Source: Halomonas borealis
Lineage (GTDB): Bacteria > Pseudomonadota > Gammaproteobacteria > Pseudomonadales > Halomonadaceae
Assembly (NCBI RefSeq): GCF_004798905.1
Contig: NZ_SDMO01000009.1
Location: 62,001-126,000 of the forward strand
Direction: 5' to 3'
Length of the DNA: 64,000 nt
Shown here: positions 37,437-48,018 of the stretch, in pieces
How positions within the stretch are numbered: position 1 is the first letter of the stretch
How the letters are laid out: each line of letters opens with the position of its first letter
Made by a program: the position numbers and the translations under genes
Notes under the pieces: generated by a model
Database searches by the model: none
Told to the model about the DNA's origin: nothing
Seen by the model: the letters and a program-made list of their open reading frames with translations, nothing else

Positions 37437-38723
37437 TCAGCCGCTGAAGGCCAGGTCGCGCAGGAACAGGGCGATCTGCGGGAAGATGATCAGCAGGGCG
37501 GCGGCGAGAATCAGCAGGCAAACGAACGGCGGCGTGCCCTTGATCACATCCAGGTACGGCCGCTTGAAGATCGCGATGGCGGTGAAGATGTCACAGCCGA
37601 AGGGTGGCGTCGCCGAACCGATGGCCACCTGCAGGGTGATCAGTATGCCGACCAGCACAGGGTCCAGGCCGGTGGCTTCCACGGCCGGGGCGAAGATCGG
37701 CGTCAGCACCAGGATCACCACGATCGGATCGACGAACATGCAGGCCACGAAGAAGGCGATGCAGATGGCGATCAGGACCCCGGTGGGGCCGGCCTCGTTG
37801 ATCCCCACGGCGTCGAGGAGCGCCTGGGGGATCTGGGCGAAGGAGATGATCCAGGAGAAGCCGTTGCCCACCGCGACCAGGATGAACACCACCGCGGTGA
37901 TCAGGCCGGTGGACTTGGCGATGGCGTAGATATTGTCGAGCTTCAGCGAGCGGAAGATCACGAACTCGAGCAGTATGGCATACAGCACACAGGCCGCGGC
38001 GGCCTCGGTGGGGCTGAACACACCGCCATAGATGCCGCCGACGATGATCACCGGGAAGCCCAGCGGCCATAGCGCCATGCGCACCGCGGTCAGGCGCTCG
38101 CCCCAGCTGGACTTGGGTTCGGTGGGCACCTTGCGGATCACCGCATAGAGCACGCAGTAGGCGGCGAACATGGACAGGATCAAAAGGCCGGGCCCGATGC
38201 CGGCGATGAACAGCTCGCCGATCGAGGTGCCGGAGATGACCCCGTAGATGATCATGCCGATGCTCGGGGGGATCAGGAAGGCGATATCGCTGGAGTTGAT
38301 GATCAGGGCCAGGGTGAAGGAATCCGAGTAGCCGGCCTTGAGCATGCGCGGGCGCAACGGCGAGCCCACCGCCACCACCGTGGCCTGGGTGGAGCCGGAG
38401 ACGGCCCCGAACAGGGTGCAGGAGGCGGCCGTGCTGACCGCCAGGCCACCCTTCACGTGGCCGATGAAGGACATCACCATGTTGATCAGTCGTTCGGCCG
38501 ATTGTCCGCGGGTCATGATGTCCGCGGCGAGGATGAACATCGGTACCGCGATCAGCGAGGCCGGCCGGATGCCGGCCATCATCTGTTGGATCAGCGTCTC
38601 CATCTGGCCCAAGCCGCTGAACATCATGAAGAAGCCGATGACCGCCGCGGTGATCAGCGGGATCATCATCGGAAAGCCCAGCAGCAGCAGGGCGATCATG
38701 GTTACAACCATTACTGTCGTCAT
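37437..38723 (-). CDS. teaC: Ectoine TRAP transporter, large permease TeaC
   Basis: A 428-aa DctM-type large membrane subunit with about 12 transmembrane helices, carrying the sodium-coupled transport path. SGSTQATVVAVGSPLRPRML, IPPSIGMIIYGVISGTSIGELFIAG and ATPPFGCDIF are family motifs. The start at 38723 (MTTVMVV) has GGGGAA ahead; a longer frame would run back over teaB. 28 bp separate it from teaB. Confidence 0.93.
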   Translation of the reverse strand: MTTVMVVTMIALLLLGFPMMIPLITAAVIGFFMMFSGLGQMETLIQQMMAGIRPASLIAVPMFILAADIMTRGQSAERLINMVMSFIGHVKGGLAVSTAASCTLFGAVSGSTQATVVAVGSPLRPRMLKAGYSDSFTLALIINSSDIAFLIPPSIGMIIYGVISGTSIGELFIAGIGPGLLILSMFAAYCVLYAVIRKVPTEPKSSWGERLTAVRMALWPLGFPVIIVGGIYGGVFSPTEAAAACVLYAILLEFVIFRSLKLDNIYAIAKSTGLITAVVFILVAVGNGFSWIISFAQIPQALLDAVGINEAGPTGVLIAICIAFFVACMFVDPIVVILVLTPIFAPAVEATGLDPVLVGILITLQVAIGSATPPFGCDIFTAIAIFKRPYLDVIKGTPPFVCLLILAAALLIIFPQIALFLRDLAFSG

Positions 38724-38751
38724 CTTGCGTTCCCCCGGGCAGTGCCCTGCG

Positions 38752-39330
38752 TCAGACTTCCGTTTCCGTATCCTTGTAGCCGTCGAGCACCGAGGTCGAC
38801 AGGTAGACGTCACGCGACGTCATGTTCTTGATGGCGGTGAGCAGGTACTGGATGCCGGTGATCAGAAAGCCCAGTGGCACCCAGATATAGATGATGAAGA
38901 TGGGGAAGCCCAACGCCGGCAGGATGCGACCCTTGTCGTACAGGTCGAGGATGTAGAGCACCGAGTAGTAGAGCAGGAAGAACATCACCAGGGAGGTGAA
39001 CAGCGAGATCGTGATCATCAGCGCGCGACGCCCACCGACCGGCAGCGCATCGTAGATCGCCGACATGCGGATATGGCGGCCGTGGCGCGCCGCGTAGCCG
39101 ATGCCGGCGAAGGTGATCATGATGATCAGGATGCGGTTGATCTCGCCGGTGAAGAAGATACTCTCGCCGAACGCGAAGCGGCCGACGACGTTGGCGATGG
39201 TGTTGATGGCCATCAGCAGCACGCCGAGGGCGAGGATCACCGACTCGACCTTGCTGATGAAGGTATCGATGACGCCGAGAAAGCCCGGTAGCCCCGAGCG
39301 ATAGTGTTTTTCGGACTCTTCTTCGGTCAT
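38752..39330 (-). CDS. teaB: Ectoine TRAP transporter, small permease TeaB
   Basis: A 192-aa DctQ-type small membrane subunit with four transmembrane helices. The stretch RHGRHIRMSAIYDALP is the conserved DctQ cytoplasmic motif. Works with TeaC and the binding protein TeaA in sodium-driven ectoine uptake. A GGAG-type site precedes the ATG. The 177-bp gap from teaA contains two strong hairpins. Confidence 0.93.
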   Translation of the reverse strand: MTEEESEKHYRSGLPGFLGVIDTFISKVESVILALGVLLMAINTIANVVGRFAFGESIFFTGEINRILIIMITFAGIGYAARHGRHIRMSAIYDALPVGGRRALMITISLFTSLVMFFLLYYSVLYILDLYDKGRILPALGFPIFIIYIWVPLGFLITGIQYLLTAIKNMTSRDVYLSTSVLDGYKDTETEV

Positions 39331-39417
39331 GGGCGGACTCCTTTCAGCGGATATGGCGACGCAGCGACGTCCCTATCGAGCAGCATAATGGCTCGCCGCC
39401 ATGTAGGAGGGCCGCCG

Positions 39418-39442
39418 GGTCAACGTTGGGTGAACGTTGACC
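39418..39442 (-). promoter_or_regulatory. Hairpin 2 in teaA-teaB gap
   Basis: A perfect 10-bp stem, GGTCAACGTT with AACGTTGACC, around a 5-nt loop. With the hairpin at 39461-39483 it probably stabilises teaA mRNA or reduces read-through to teaB. Confidence 0.6.
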
Positions 39443-39460
39443 GGCGGGCCGCAAACAAAT

Positions 39461-39483
39461 CGGGGGCAGCCTGGCTGCCCCCG
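39461..39483 (-). terminator. Hairpin 1 in teaA-teaB gap (partial terminator)
   Basis: A perfect 10-bp GC-rich stem with a 3-nt loop, followed in minus-strand RNA by AUUUGUUUG. It lies 24 bp after the teaA stop. Probably a leaky terminator that keeps binding protein in excess over permease. Confidence 0.65.
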
Positions 39484-39507
39484 TCGTGGTGGTACCTTGG
39501 AACGCGC

Positions 39508-40530
39508 TTACTGCTCTGCTTGCTGCACGCTCTCGAGGTCGCTCTTGAACTGCTCGAGCAGGGCCGCACCGTCCTCGCCGGTCATCTCGAGGAACTTCTC
39601 CTCGACTTGCGGAGCACGCTCCTTGAAGGCGGCGATCTGTTCGTCGTTCAGGCGGGTCACGGTGACCTCATCGGAGGCTTCCTGGATCTTGGCCAGTGAT
39701 TCATCGGCCAGGCCCTGGATATGCTCGATGGTGTGATCATAGGCCGCGTCGGTGGCATCCTGCACCAGCTGCTGATCGTCGTCGGACAGCCCTTCGTAGA
39801 AGTCCATGTTGGCCATCATGGCGGTGGTGAACCAGCCATGGCCGGTGAAGGTCAGATTCGGGGAGACCTCGTAGAGGCCGCCGGACTCGATCCAGAAGAT
39901 CGGGTTTTCCTGGCCGTCGAGGATACCGGTCTGCAGGCCACCATAGACTTCGCCCCACGGCAGCGGGGTCGGAGTGGCCCCGAAGGCGTTGTAGGTCTCG
40001 GCGAGCAGAGGGTTGGTCATGACGCGGATCTTCTTGTTGTCGAAGTCCGCGGGCTCGGTGATCGGCTCGTCGGCGGTGACCACCATTTCCCCCTCGGGGA
40101 ACATCTGCAGCAGCTTCAGGCCATGCTCGGCGTAGAGCGCGGGGAACATCTCGTTGATGGCCTTGCTCTCATCGAAGAACTCGAGCACGGTATCCATGTC
40201 GGTCGGCATCAGATACGGAATGAAAAAGATCTGAGCCGCCGGGATCAGGGCGCCGGTGAAACCGGGCGACTGGTCGACGAACTGCAGGATGCCGTTCTGG
40301 GTCTGCTCCATGATGTCGTCGGACTCGCCAAGCTCGCCGAAACGATAGACCTGGACGCTGTGGTCGGAGTTCTCCTCCACGTAGCGCTTGAATTCCTGGG
40401 CGAACACGTCCTGGACGTCACCTTCGTATTCCTCGTGGGCGTAACGCCAGTTATCCGAATAGGCGGCCGTCGACAGGCCGAGCATCAGGGCGCCGATGCC
40501 TGCGGTAGCCAGCAGTTTTTGTGACTTCAT
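39508..40530 (-). CDS. teaA: Ectoine TRAP transporter, binding protein TeaA
   Basis: A 340-aa periplasmic substrate-binding protein. A signal peptide (about residues 1-25, AAYS) is followed by DNWRYAHEEYEGDVQDVFAQ, FGELGESDDIMEQTQNGILQ, FIPYLMPTDMDTVLEFFDES and NPIFWIESGGLYEVSPNLTF, which agree closely with Halomonas elongata TeaA as I remember it. TeaA binds ectoine and hydroxyectoine with high affinity. First gene of teaABCD; expression in H. elongata rises with salinity. Confidence 0.95.
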   Translation of the reverse strand: MKSQKLLATAGIGALMLGLSTAAYSDNWRYAHEEYEGDVQDVFAQEFKRYVEENSDHSVQVYRFGELGESDDIMEQTQNGILQFVDQSPGFTGALIPAAQIFFIPYLMPTDMDTVLEFFDESKAINEMFPALYAEHGLKLLQMFPEGEMVVTADEPITEPADFDNKKIRVMTNPLLAETYNAFGATPTPLPWGEVYGGLQTGILDGQENPIFWIESGGLYEVSPNLTFTGHGWFTTAMMANMDFYEGLSDDDQQLVQDATDAAYDHTIEHIQGLADESLAKIQEASDEVTVTRLNDEQIAAFKERAPQVEEKFLEMTGEDGAALLEQFKSDLESVQQAEQ

Positions 40531-40610
40531 GAGTAGAGTTCCTCTGCAGATTCTGTCGGCAAAACCGCGCCAACGAAAAGAAGGTTTTGTTTTTGCAGTG
40601 TTTGTTTAGG

Positions 40611-41138
40611 CTAGTGGGGCGGCCATGAAGGGTCAAGTTGGCCTTTCAACCTTCCCAGCGCCGAGACATGGGAGGGCCGGGTCAGCCTGAGATGATCGGG
40701 CAGCGCCTCCTGCAGGCCGTCGCCTGGCGACAGCCGGCGATGCGGAGGGCCGCCATCCCGGCTATAGGCCTCGAGCCTGGCGAGGGCCTCGCGTTCGGCG
40801 TCCAGCTCGGCGGCCTTGATCCGCTCGCGCAGCGCCGCGACGCCTTCGCGCTCGGCGGCCTCGGCCTTGAGTTCGCGCCGCAGCCGGCGCAGCGGTGCGG
40901 TCACCTCGGCCTGCCAGCGAGTCACCTCCTCGGGTATCGGCCCGGCGGCGAAGCCGTGGCGGAACAGCCACAGTCGCCACAACAGCTCGATCACCTCGAT
41001 GCCCGCATCGTCCTGCAGGTGCAGGCAAGCCGCCTCCACTCCGGGGCGGGCGTAGAGCGCACAGGCGAACGCCCAGAGCGGATCGATGTCGAGCCGGCCC
41101 CGCAGAGCGGCCGGTAATTCGGTAGAATCGGCTGTCAT
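40611..41138 (-). CDS. TIGR02444 family protein
   Basis: A 175-aa protein of the TIGR02444/DUF2390 family. Its hallmark is LWAFACALYARPGVEAACLHLQDDAGIEV near residues 22-50, followed by a helical Arg/Glu-rich region. The function is unknown. It is divergent from an ABC-F ATPase gene, a neighbourhood shared with Pseudomonas. No signal peptide. The start is as given; no stronger alternative is seen. Confidence 0.85.
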   Translation of the reverse strand: MTADSTELPAALRGRLDIDPLWAFACALYARPGVEAACLHLQDDAGIEVIELLWRLWLFRHGFAAGPIPEEVTRWQAEVTAPLRRLRRELKAEAAEREGVAALRERIKAAELDAEREALARLEAYSRDGGPPHRRLSPGDGLQEALPDHLRLTRPSHVSALGRLKGQLDPSWPPH

Positions 41139-41332
41139 GATTCGGCTGTCGTCGTCATGGCGATGGCCTCAGGAAATACTGCTTGAATGCCTGCGCATGC
41201 AAATCGCTTCGTTGCGCGGTGCTCGAAAGCTCGCCTAACACCATGTTGTTTCTCGCTTTCTGTGCTCCATTCGCTTCACGATGCCCGGTGATTTATTCAG
41301 CGTTTCCTTCACGTCCTTCCTGTGGAGCCCTC

Positions 41333-43279
<1,947 letters not shown>

Positions 43280-43288
43280 GGCCCGCGC

Positions 43289-43726
43289 TCAGCTCTCGAG
43301 CAGGAAGGTCACCGGACCGTCGTTGACCAGCGCCACCTGCATGTCGGCGCCGAACTCGCCGCTGGCGACGCGTGGCCAGGCGGCTCGCGCGCGCTCGACC
43401 AGGGCCTCGAACCGCTGTTGGCCGTCGGCGGGCGGGGCGGCGCTGGAGAAGCTCGGGCGCAGGCCCTTACGGGTGTCGGCGGCCAGCGTGAACTGGGAGA
43501 CCAGCAGCAGCCCGCCTTCGACCTGCTGCAGGTTGAGGTTCATCTTCCCTGCCTCGTCGGCGAACACCCGGTAATGCAGCAACTTGTGCAGCAGCCGCTC
43601 GGCGTGCTGCGCGTCGTCTCCTTTCTCGACGCCGATGAAGGCCAGCAGGCCCTGCTCGATGGCACCGGTCTCGCGACCGTCGACGGTCACGCTGGCATGG
43701 CGAACACGCTGGATCAGGGCTTTCAT
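43289..43726 (-). CDS. dtd: D-aminoacyl-tRNA deacylase
   Basis: A 145-aa Dtd that removes D-amino acids and glycine mischarged on tRNA. The active-site motifs SQFTLAAD and the cross-subunit Gly-cisPro loop NDGPVT are present, preceded by [12 protein letters not shown]. The start [17 protein letters not shown] is typical. Convergent with yheS, 9 bp apart. Confidence 0.95.
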   Translation of the reverse strand: MKALIQRVRHASVTVDGRETGAIEQGLLAFIGVEKGDDAQHAERLLHKLLHYRVFADEAGKMNLNLQQVEGGLLLVSQFTLAADTRKGLRPSFSSAAPPADGQQRFEALVERARAAWPRVASGEFGADMQVALVNDGPVTFLLES

Positions 43727-43792
43727 GGCAGCTTCCCTTTGATGAGGCTTCCCGCCTGCGGCGGCCGGCGAGGCAGCCTAGCATGCCCGTGC

Positions 43793-44359
43793 TCAGCGCC
43801 CCAGCAGGGCCTCGCGGAAGCCGTCGTCCAGCGGCGCCTCGCCGAGCCAGATGCCGAACAGGGCGTCGGCCAGCGCCGGCTCGGCAGCTGCGTAGAGTGA
43901 CTCGCCGTTCAGGGTCAGGCGCAGGGTCTCGCCGTTCCAGGTCAGCGCGTAGCGGTCGCCCGGTGCGACCTCCCGATAGCGGGTATTGAAGGTCGCAAGT
44001 GCCGGTTCGAGGGCGCGGAAGTCGGCGTCGTCGAGCTGTTCGCGCAGGGTGTCGCGGGTGACTTCGGCGAAGTCCCCGGCGTCGATGGCGTGGAAGTACT
44101 CGAGCTCCAAGCGCCGCGGCACCTCGGTGGACTGGGGCGCCGGCCGGGAATAGCCGCGGGCCTGGTAATAGGCGCCGGCGTAGGCATCCCAGATCATATA
44201 GCGGAACAGCCCGTGGCCGATCAGTCGGAAGGCTCGGCCGTCGACCTGCTGGTCCGAGGCGAAGCGTGCGCCTTCGACCGAGACATCGGCGTCGATGGGC
44301 GCGGCGACGAGGCTCAGGGTCAGCAGCAGGGCGGCGAGGGGCCGGTGTCTGGACGGCAT
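43793..44359 (-). CDS. Chalcone-isomerase-like exported protein
   Basis: A 188-aa protein with a signal peptide (residues 1-24) and a chalcone isomerase-like domain: LIGHGLFRYMIWDAYAGAYYQ, then LELEYFHAIDAGDFAEVTRDTL and LTWNGETLRLTLNGE. Bacterial members are exported proteins of unknown function. The start at 44359 has AGAGGT ahead; a longer frame is in poor context. Confidence 0.88.
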   Translation of the reverse strand: MPSRHRPLAALLLTLSLVAAPIDADVSVEGARFASDQQVDGRAFRLIGHGLFRYMIWDAYAGAYYQARGYSRPAPQSTEVPRRLELEYFHAIDAGDFAEVTRDTLREQLDDADFRALEPALATFNTRYREVAPGDRYALTWNGETLRLTLNGESLYAAAEPALADALFGIWLGEAPLDDGFREALLGR

Positions 44360-44409
44360 GGGCGACCTCTGCGAGGGAGAGTAGAAGACGCGCGGGCCGG
44401 GGCCCGGCG

Positions 44410-45255
44410 TCACCAGCTGCGACACAGCATGATGTCGCAATGCGGCTCGGCCAGCAGGCGCTCGGTGATCTGGCTGTGGCGCCCGAGCTGGCCGCGGCTG
44501 CCCAGCGCCAGCAGCTGCGGTGGCTGGCGGCGCAGCCGAGTCATCAGTACCTCCAGGGGGTCGCCCTGCTCGAGCTCGAGGGTCACCTCGGGGACGCGTT
44601 CGAGCTCTCCCAACAACTGGTCGATTTCCTGCTCGAGGTGGCGCCGCAGCCTGGCCACCTCGCGATCTCGCCACAAGGCGTAATCGCTGCGCGAGCCCAG
44701 TTCGCGCTCGCCGGGGATGTTCCAGGCATGCAGCAGGGTCAGCCGGCCCTCGGGGAAGCGCCTGAGCGTCTCGTGCAGGGTGTGGCGGCAGGTCAGCGAG
44801 AAGTCTACCGGCACCAGTATGTCTTGCCACGGCTGGGTGGCGGGATGGCTCACCGAGAGCACCGGGCAGGGCGCGCCGCGTAGCACCCGCGCCAGGCTGG
44901 TGCCGGTGACCAGGTCCGGCTGGCCGCGCTTGCGGTGGGTGCCGAGGATGATCATGTCGGCCTCGCGCTCGTGGGCCTCGCGGATGATCTCCGCGTAGGG
45001 CGCGCCGGCCACCGTCTGTATCAGCGTCGCCGGCTCGTCGAGGGCGTAGTCCTCACGGATGTCGGTGAGGGTGGCGGTGATATCCGCCACCACGGCCTCT
45101 TCCAGCCGAGGGACGACCCGACGCGGCAGGTGAGGGTCGAGCACGTGGATGACGTCGAGACGGGCGCCGGTGTCGTTCGCGAGCCGGATGGCCCGGGCGA
45201 AGGCGGCACGGTTCTCGGCGGAAAGATCACAGGCAAACAGCAGGGTGCGGGACAT
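44410..45255 (-). CDS. Tandem universal stress protein
   Basis: A 281-aa protein with two USP domains (about residues 1-138 and 145-281), like UspE. The first ATP motif is GTHRKRGQPDLVTGTSL; the second, GSRGQLGRHSQITERL, is less conserved. Tandem-USP proteins help survival under nutrient and redox stress. It stands between a chalcone-isomerase-like gene and thiD, with no operon evident. Confidence 0.92.
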   Translation of the reverse strand: MSRTLLFACDLSAENRAAFARAIRLANDTGARLDVIHVLDPHLPRRVVPRLEEAVVADITATLTDIREDYALDEPATLIQTVAGAPYAEIIREAHEREADMIILGTHRKRGQPDLVTGTSLARVLRGAPCPVLSVSHPATQPWQDILVPVDFSLTCRHTLHETLRRFPEGRLTLLHAWNIPGERELGSRSDYALWRDREVARLRRHLEQEIDQLLGELERVPEVTLELEQGDPLEVLMTRLRRQPPQLLALGSRGQLGRHSQITERLLAEPHCDIMLCRSW

Positions 45256-45360
45256 GGCACAACCCTCATGCGGCCGGGAGATGACCGTTTCAGGATGGGT
45301 GCCTCCGGCCGCCCCTGCAAGCGGGCGTTGGTGCCCCGGCCATGGCGCCGACGTCGCGCC

Positions 45361-46182
45361 TCACCACCAGGCGTGGAAGTGGTGCACCGGGCCGCGGCCT
45401 TGGCCGATCCCCAGCAGCGGGCTGGCGTCGAGGGCGGCGTGCAGCCAGCGCTTGGCCTCGCCGATGGCCGTGACGATGGCATCGCCGTCGGCCTCGAGCG
45501 GCAGATGGGCCAGCCGGGCGGTGATCGCCGAGGACAGCGCGCAGCCGGTGCCGTGCAGGTTGTCGGTGGCGATGCGTGGCGCCGGCAGCCACTGGCTGCT
45601 CTCGGGCGTGGCCAGCAGGTCGGGACAGGATTCGCCATACAGGTGGCCGCCCTTGAGCAGCACGTAGGGCGCCTCGAGGGCCTGCAGCGCAGGCAGCATG
45701 GCCTCCATGGCATCCGGGGTGCGTGGCGTCTCGGCGCCGAGCAACACCGCGGCTTCGGGCAGGTTGGGGGTGATCACGTCGGCCAGCGGCACCAGGATGT
45801 CGCGCACCGCGGCGATGCCGGCGGCATCGACCAGGATGTCCCCGCTCTTGGCCACCATCACCGGGTCGAGTACGATCCAGCGCGGCCGGCGTCGCTCGAG
45901 CACCTCGGCGAGGGTCTCGGCGACCGCGCGGTCGCCGACCATGCCGATCTTCACCGCGTCGATGCGAACGTCGTCGAGCAGGTTCTCGAGCTGCTCGCCA
46001 ATCACCGCCGCCGGCACCGGGTGCACGGCGGCCACACCCTGGGTGTTCTGGGCGATCACCGCGGTGATGACGTTGGTGGCGTAGGTGCCCAGCGCCGAGA
46101 ACGTCTTGAGATCGCCCTGCAGGCCCGCGCCTCCCGAGGGGTCGGAGCCGGCAATGGTCAGGGTATGGGGAATGGAGGACAT
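45361..46182 (-). CDS. thiD: Hydroxymethylpyrimidine/phosphomethylpyrimidine kinase
   Basis: A 273-aa ThiD that phosphorylates hydroxymethylpyrimidine twice for thiamine synthesis. LTIAGSDPSGGAGLQGDLKTF at the start, VLDPVMVAKSG and NLHGTGCALSSAI with the catalytic Cys/Gly anion hole are diagnostic. The start at 46182 lacks a good ribosome binding site but matches the family N-terminus. Divergent from the YqaA gene. Confidence 0.95.
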   Translation of the reverse strand: MSSIPHTLTIAGSDPSGGAGLQGDLKTFSALGTYATNVITAVIAQNTQGVAAVHPVPAAVIGEQLENLLDDVRIDAVKIGMVGDRAVAETLAEVLERRRPRWIVLDPVMVAKSGDILVDAAGIAAVRDILVPLADVITPNLPEAAVLLGAETPRTPDAMEAMLPALQALEAPYVLLKGGHLYGESCPDLLATPESSQWLPAPRIATDNLHGTGCALSSAITARLAHLPLEADGDAIVTAIGEAKRWLHAALDASPLLGIGQGRGPVHHFHAWW

Positions 46183-46245
46183 GATGTTGTCGTCTTGTGG
46201 CGTGAATCCGGTGTCTAGCATACGCCAGGGGAGCGGCCGACGGCC

Positions 46246-46677
46246 ATGCTGAGCCTGTTCTTGGTCGCCCTGGTCAGTGCCACCTTGCTGCCCGGTGGCT
46301 CGGAGGCCTGGCTGGCCAGGCAGTGGTGTCAGGGTGGCACGCCGCTGGCGTTATGGGCGGTGGCCACCGCGGGCAACGTGCTGGGCAGCCTGATCAATGT
46401 GGGATTAGGGCGACACGCCCTCCACTATCGGGACCATCGCTGGTTCCCGGTCTCGTCGCGCAGCCTGGCGCGGGCGGAGCACTGGTACCGCCGAGGGGGC
46501 GAGGCCAGCCTGCTGCTGGCGTGGATGCCGGTGATCGGCGATCCGCTCACCGTGCTGGCGGGGATCTTCCGGCTGCCCTGGTGGCGGGCCGCGCTGTGGA
46601 TCCTGATAGCCAAGGACGGGCGCTACGGCCTGGTGCTGATGCTGGCCGAGGCCTGGCTGGCGCCGCTCTGTCGATAG
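46246..46677 (+). CDS. YqaA family (DedA-like) membrane protein
   Basis: A 143-aa small membrane protein of the YqaA/SNARE-associated family with three to four helices. LPGGSEAWL near residue 15 and the AWMPVIGDPLTVLAGIFRLPWW loop are typical of DedA relatives. The function is not known. Convergent with the second TRAP operon, separated by a terminator. Confidence 0.88.
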   Translation: MLSLFLVALVSATLLPGGSEAWLARQWCQGGTPLALWAVATAGNVLGSLINVGLGRHALHYRDHRWFPVSSRSLARAEHWYRRGGEASLLLAWMPVIGDPLTVLAGIFRLPWWRAALWILIAKDGRYGLVLMLAEAWLAPLCR

Positions 46678-46689
46678 GCTGAACGCAGT

Positions 46690-46711
46690 GGGACCGCCCG
46701 AAGGCGGTCCC
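46690..46711. terminator. Terminator between YqaA gene and TRAP operon
   Basis: A perfect 9-bp stem GGGACCGCC/GGCGGTCCC with a CGAA tetraloop between convergent genes. Confidence 0.75.
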
Positions 46712-46738
46712 TGGCGGTCCTGCGATGGGGCCGTGAGC

Positions 46739-47848
46739 TTACTCGGCGGAGGCGGTGTCGCCTTGCGGATTGCGGGCGTCGTAGTAGGCCTGCTCGGAGA
46801 TGGCGTGGTAGTCCTCGACCTTCTCCTGGAAGGCGCTGTAGGAGTCATAGATCTTGCCGGCCATCTCGCTGGACTCGGCCAGCTCGGCGACCACATCGTC
46901 GGAGATGCGCTGGGCCTCGGCCAGCACGTCGTCCGGCAGGCGGCGCAGCTCGACGTCATGCTCGTTGACCAGGGTCTCCAGGGCGTCGTTGTTGCGCGCG
47001 GTGTACTCGTCCAGCACATCCTGGTTCACATCGCGGATCGCGGTGCGCAGGATCGCCTGGAGATCGTCCGGCAGGGAGGCCATGGCCTCGTCGTTGACGA
47101 TCGCCTCGAACATCACCGTCGGCTCGTGCCAGCCCGGATAGTAGTAGTAATCCGCGGCCTGGTAGAGGCCGAAGGCCAGGTCGTTGTAGGGGCCGATCCA
47201 TTCGGTGGCATCGATGGCGCCGGACTGCAACGAGGTGAAGATCTCGCCGCCCGGCATGTTGACGATGGCCACGCCCATGCGGTTCATGACCTCGCCGCCG
47301 AGGCCCGGCATGCGCATCTTCAGGCCGTCCAGGTCGTCGACCGAGGTGATCTCCTCGTTGTACCAGCCGCCCATCTGTACCCCGGAGGCACCGGCGGCCA
47401 TGACGTCGACGCCGAACGGCTCGTAGAGCTCGTTCCACAGCTCCATGCCGCCGCCGTAGTGCAGCCAGGCGTTCATCTCCTGGGCATTCATGCCGAACGG
47501 CACGGCGGCGAAGAACTGGGCCGCCGGGGCCTTGCCCTTCCAGTAGTAGGAGGCGGAGTGGCCCATTTCGGCGGTGCCCTCGGCGACGGCATCGAAGACC
47601 TCGAAGCCGGGGACCAGCTGGCCGGCGCCGAACACCTCGAGGGTCAGCCGGCCGTCGGACATCTTGTCGACCAGTTCGGCGAGGCGTTCGGGCCCCTGGC
47701 CGACGCCGGGGAAGTTCTTCGGCCAGGCGGTGGCCATCTTCCACTCGAAGGTCTCCTGGGCCTGGGCCTGGGCCTGGGTGCCGATGAGCAGTAGCCCGGT
47801 GGCGGCTCCGGCGAGGGTGATGGCTTTGGTGAGTGATGTGCGCTGCAT
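46739..47848 (-). CDS. TRAP transporter binding protein (TakP-like)
   Basis: A 369-aa DctP-type binding protein with a signal peptide (about residues 1-31). Body motifs WKMATAWPKNFPGVGQGPERLAELV, MGHSASYYWKGKAPAAQFF, GWYNEEITSVDDLDGLKMR and YYYYPGWHEP resemble the alpha-keto-acid binding TakP of Rhodobacter. Its ligand may be a 2-oxo acid, but this is only by resemblance. Third gene of dctQ-dctM-dctP, after a 170-bp gap. Confidence 0.9.
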   Translation of the reverse strand: MQRTSLTKAITLAGAATGLLLIGTQAQAQAQETFEWKMATAWPKNFPGVGQGPERLAELVDKMSDGRLTLEVFGAGQLVPGFEVFDAVAEGTAEMGHSASYYWKGKAPAAQFFAAVPFGMNAQEMNAWLHYGGGMELWNELYEPFGVDVMAAGASGVQMGGWYNEEITSVDDLDGLKMRMPGLGGEVMNRMGVAIVNMPGGEIFTSLQSGAIDATEWIGPYNDLAFGLYQAADYYYYPGWHEPTVMFEAIVNDEAMASLPDDLQAILRTAIRDVNQDVLDEYTARNNDALETLVNEHDVELRRLPDDVLAEAQRISDDVVAELAESSEMAGKIYDSYSAFQEKVEDYHAISEQAYYDARNPQGDTASAE

Positions 47849-48018
47849 GCTTGCTCCCTTGATCTGTTATGGCGTTGTTGAACCGGGCAATCCCGGTAGG
47901 GCATGGCTTGCAAGAGGCTCGGCGCCTTGGCCGAGCCGGGGGGAAGGGCGAGGCGCCGCTTCCGATACTGTAGCCGCCGGCGCCCTCGTGTCGTCCACGG
48001 GGCGCCAACGGGAGACGG

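Noticed and set aside
40531..40610. Sigma-54 promoter for teaA (TTGGCGCGGTTTTGCC)
   Set aside because: The GG and GC are 9 bases apart, not 10, and the -24 element is incomplete.
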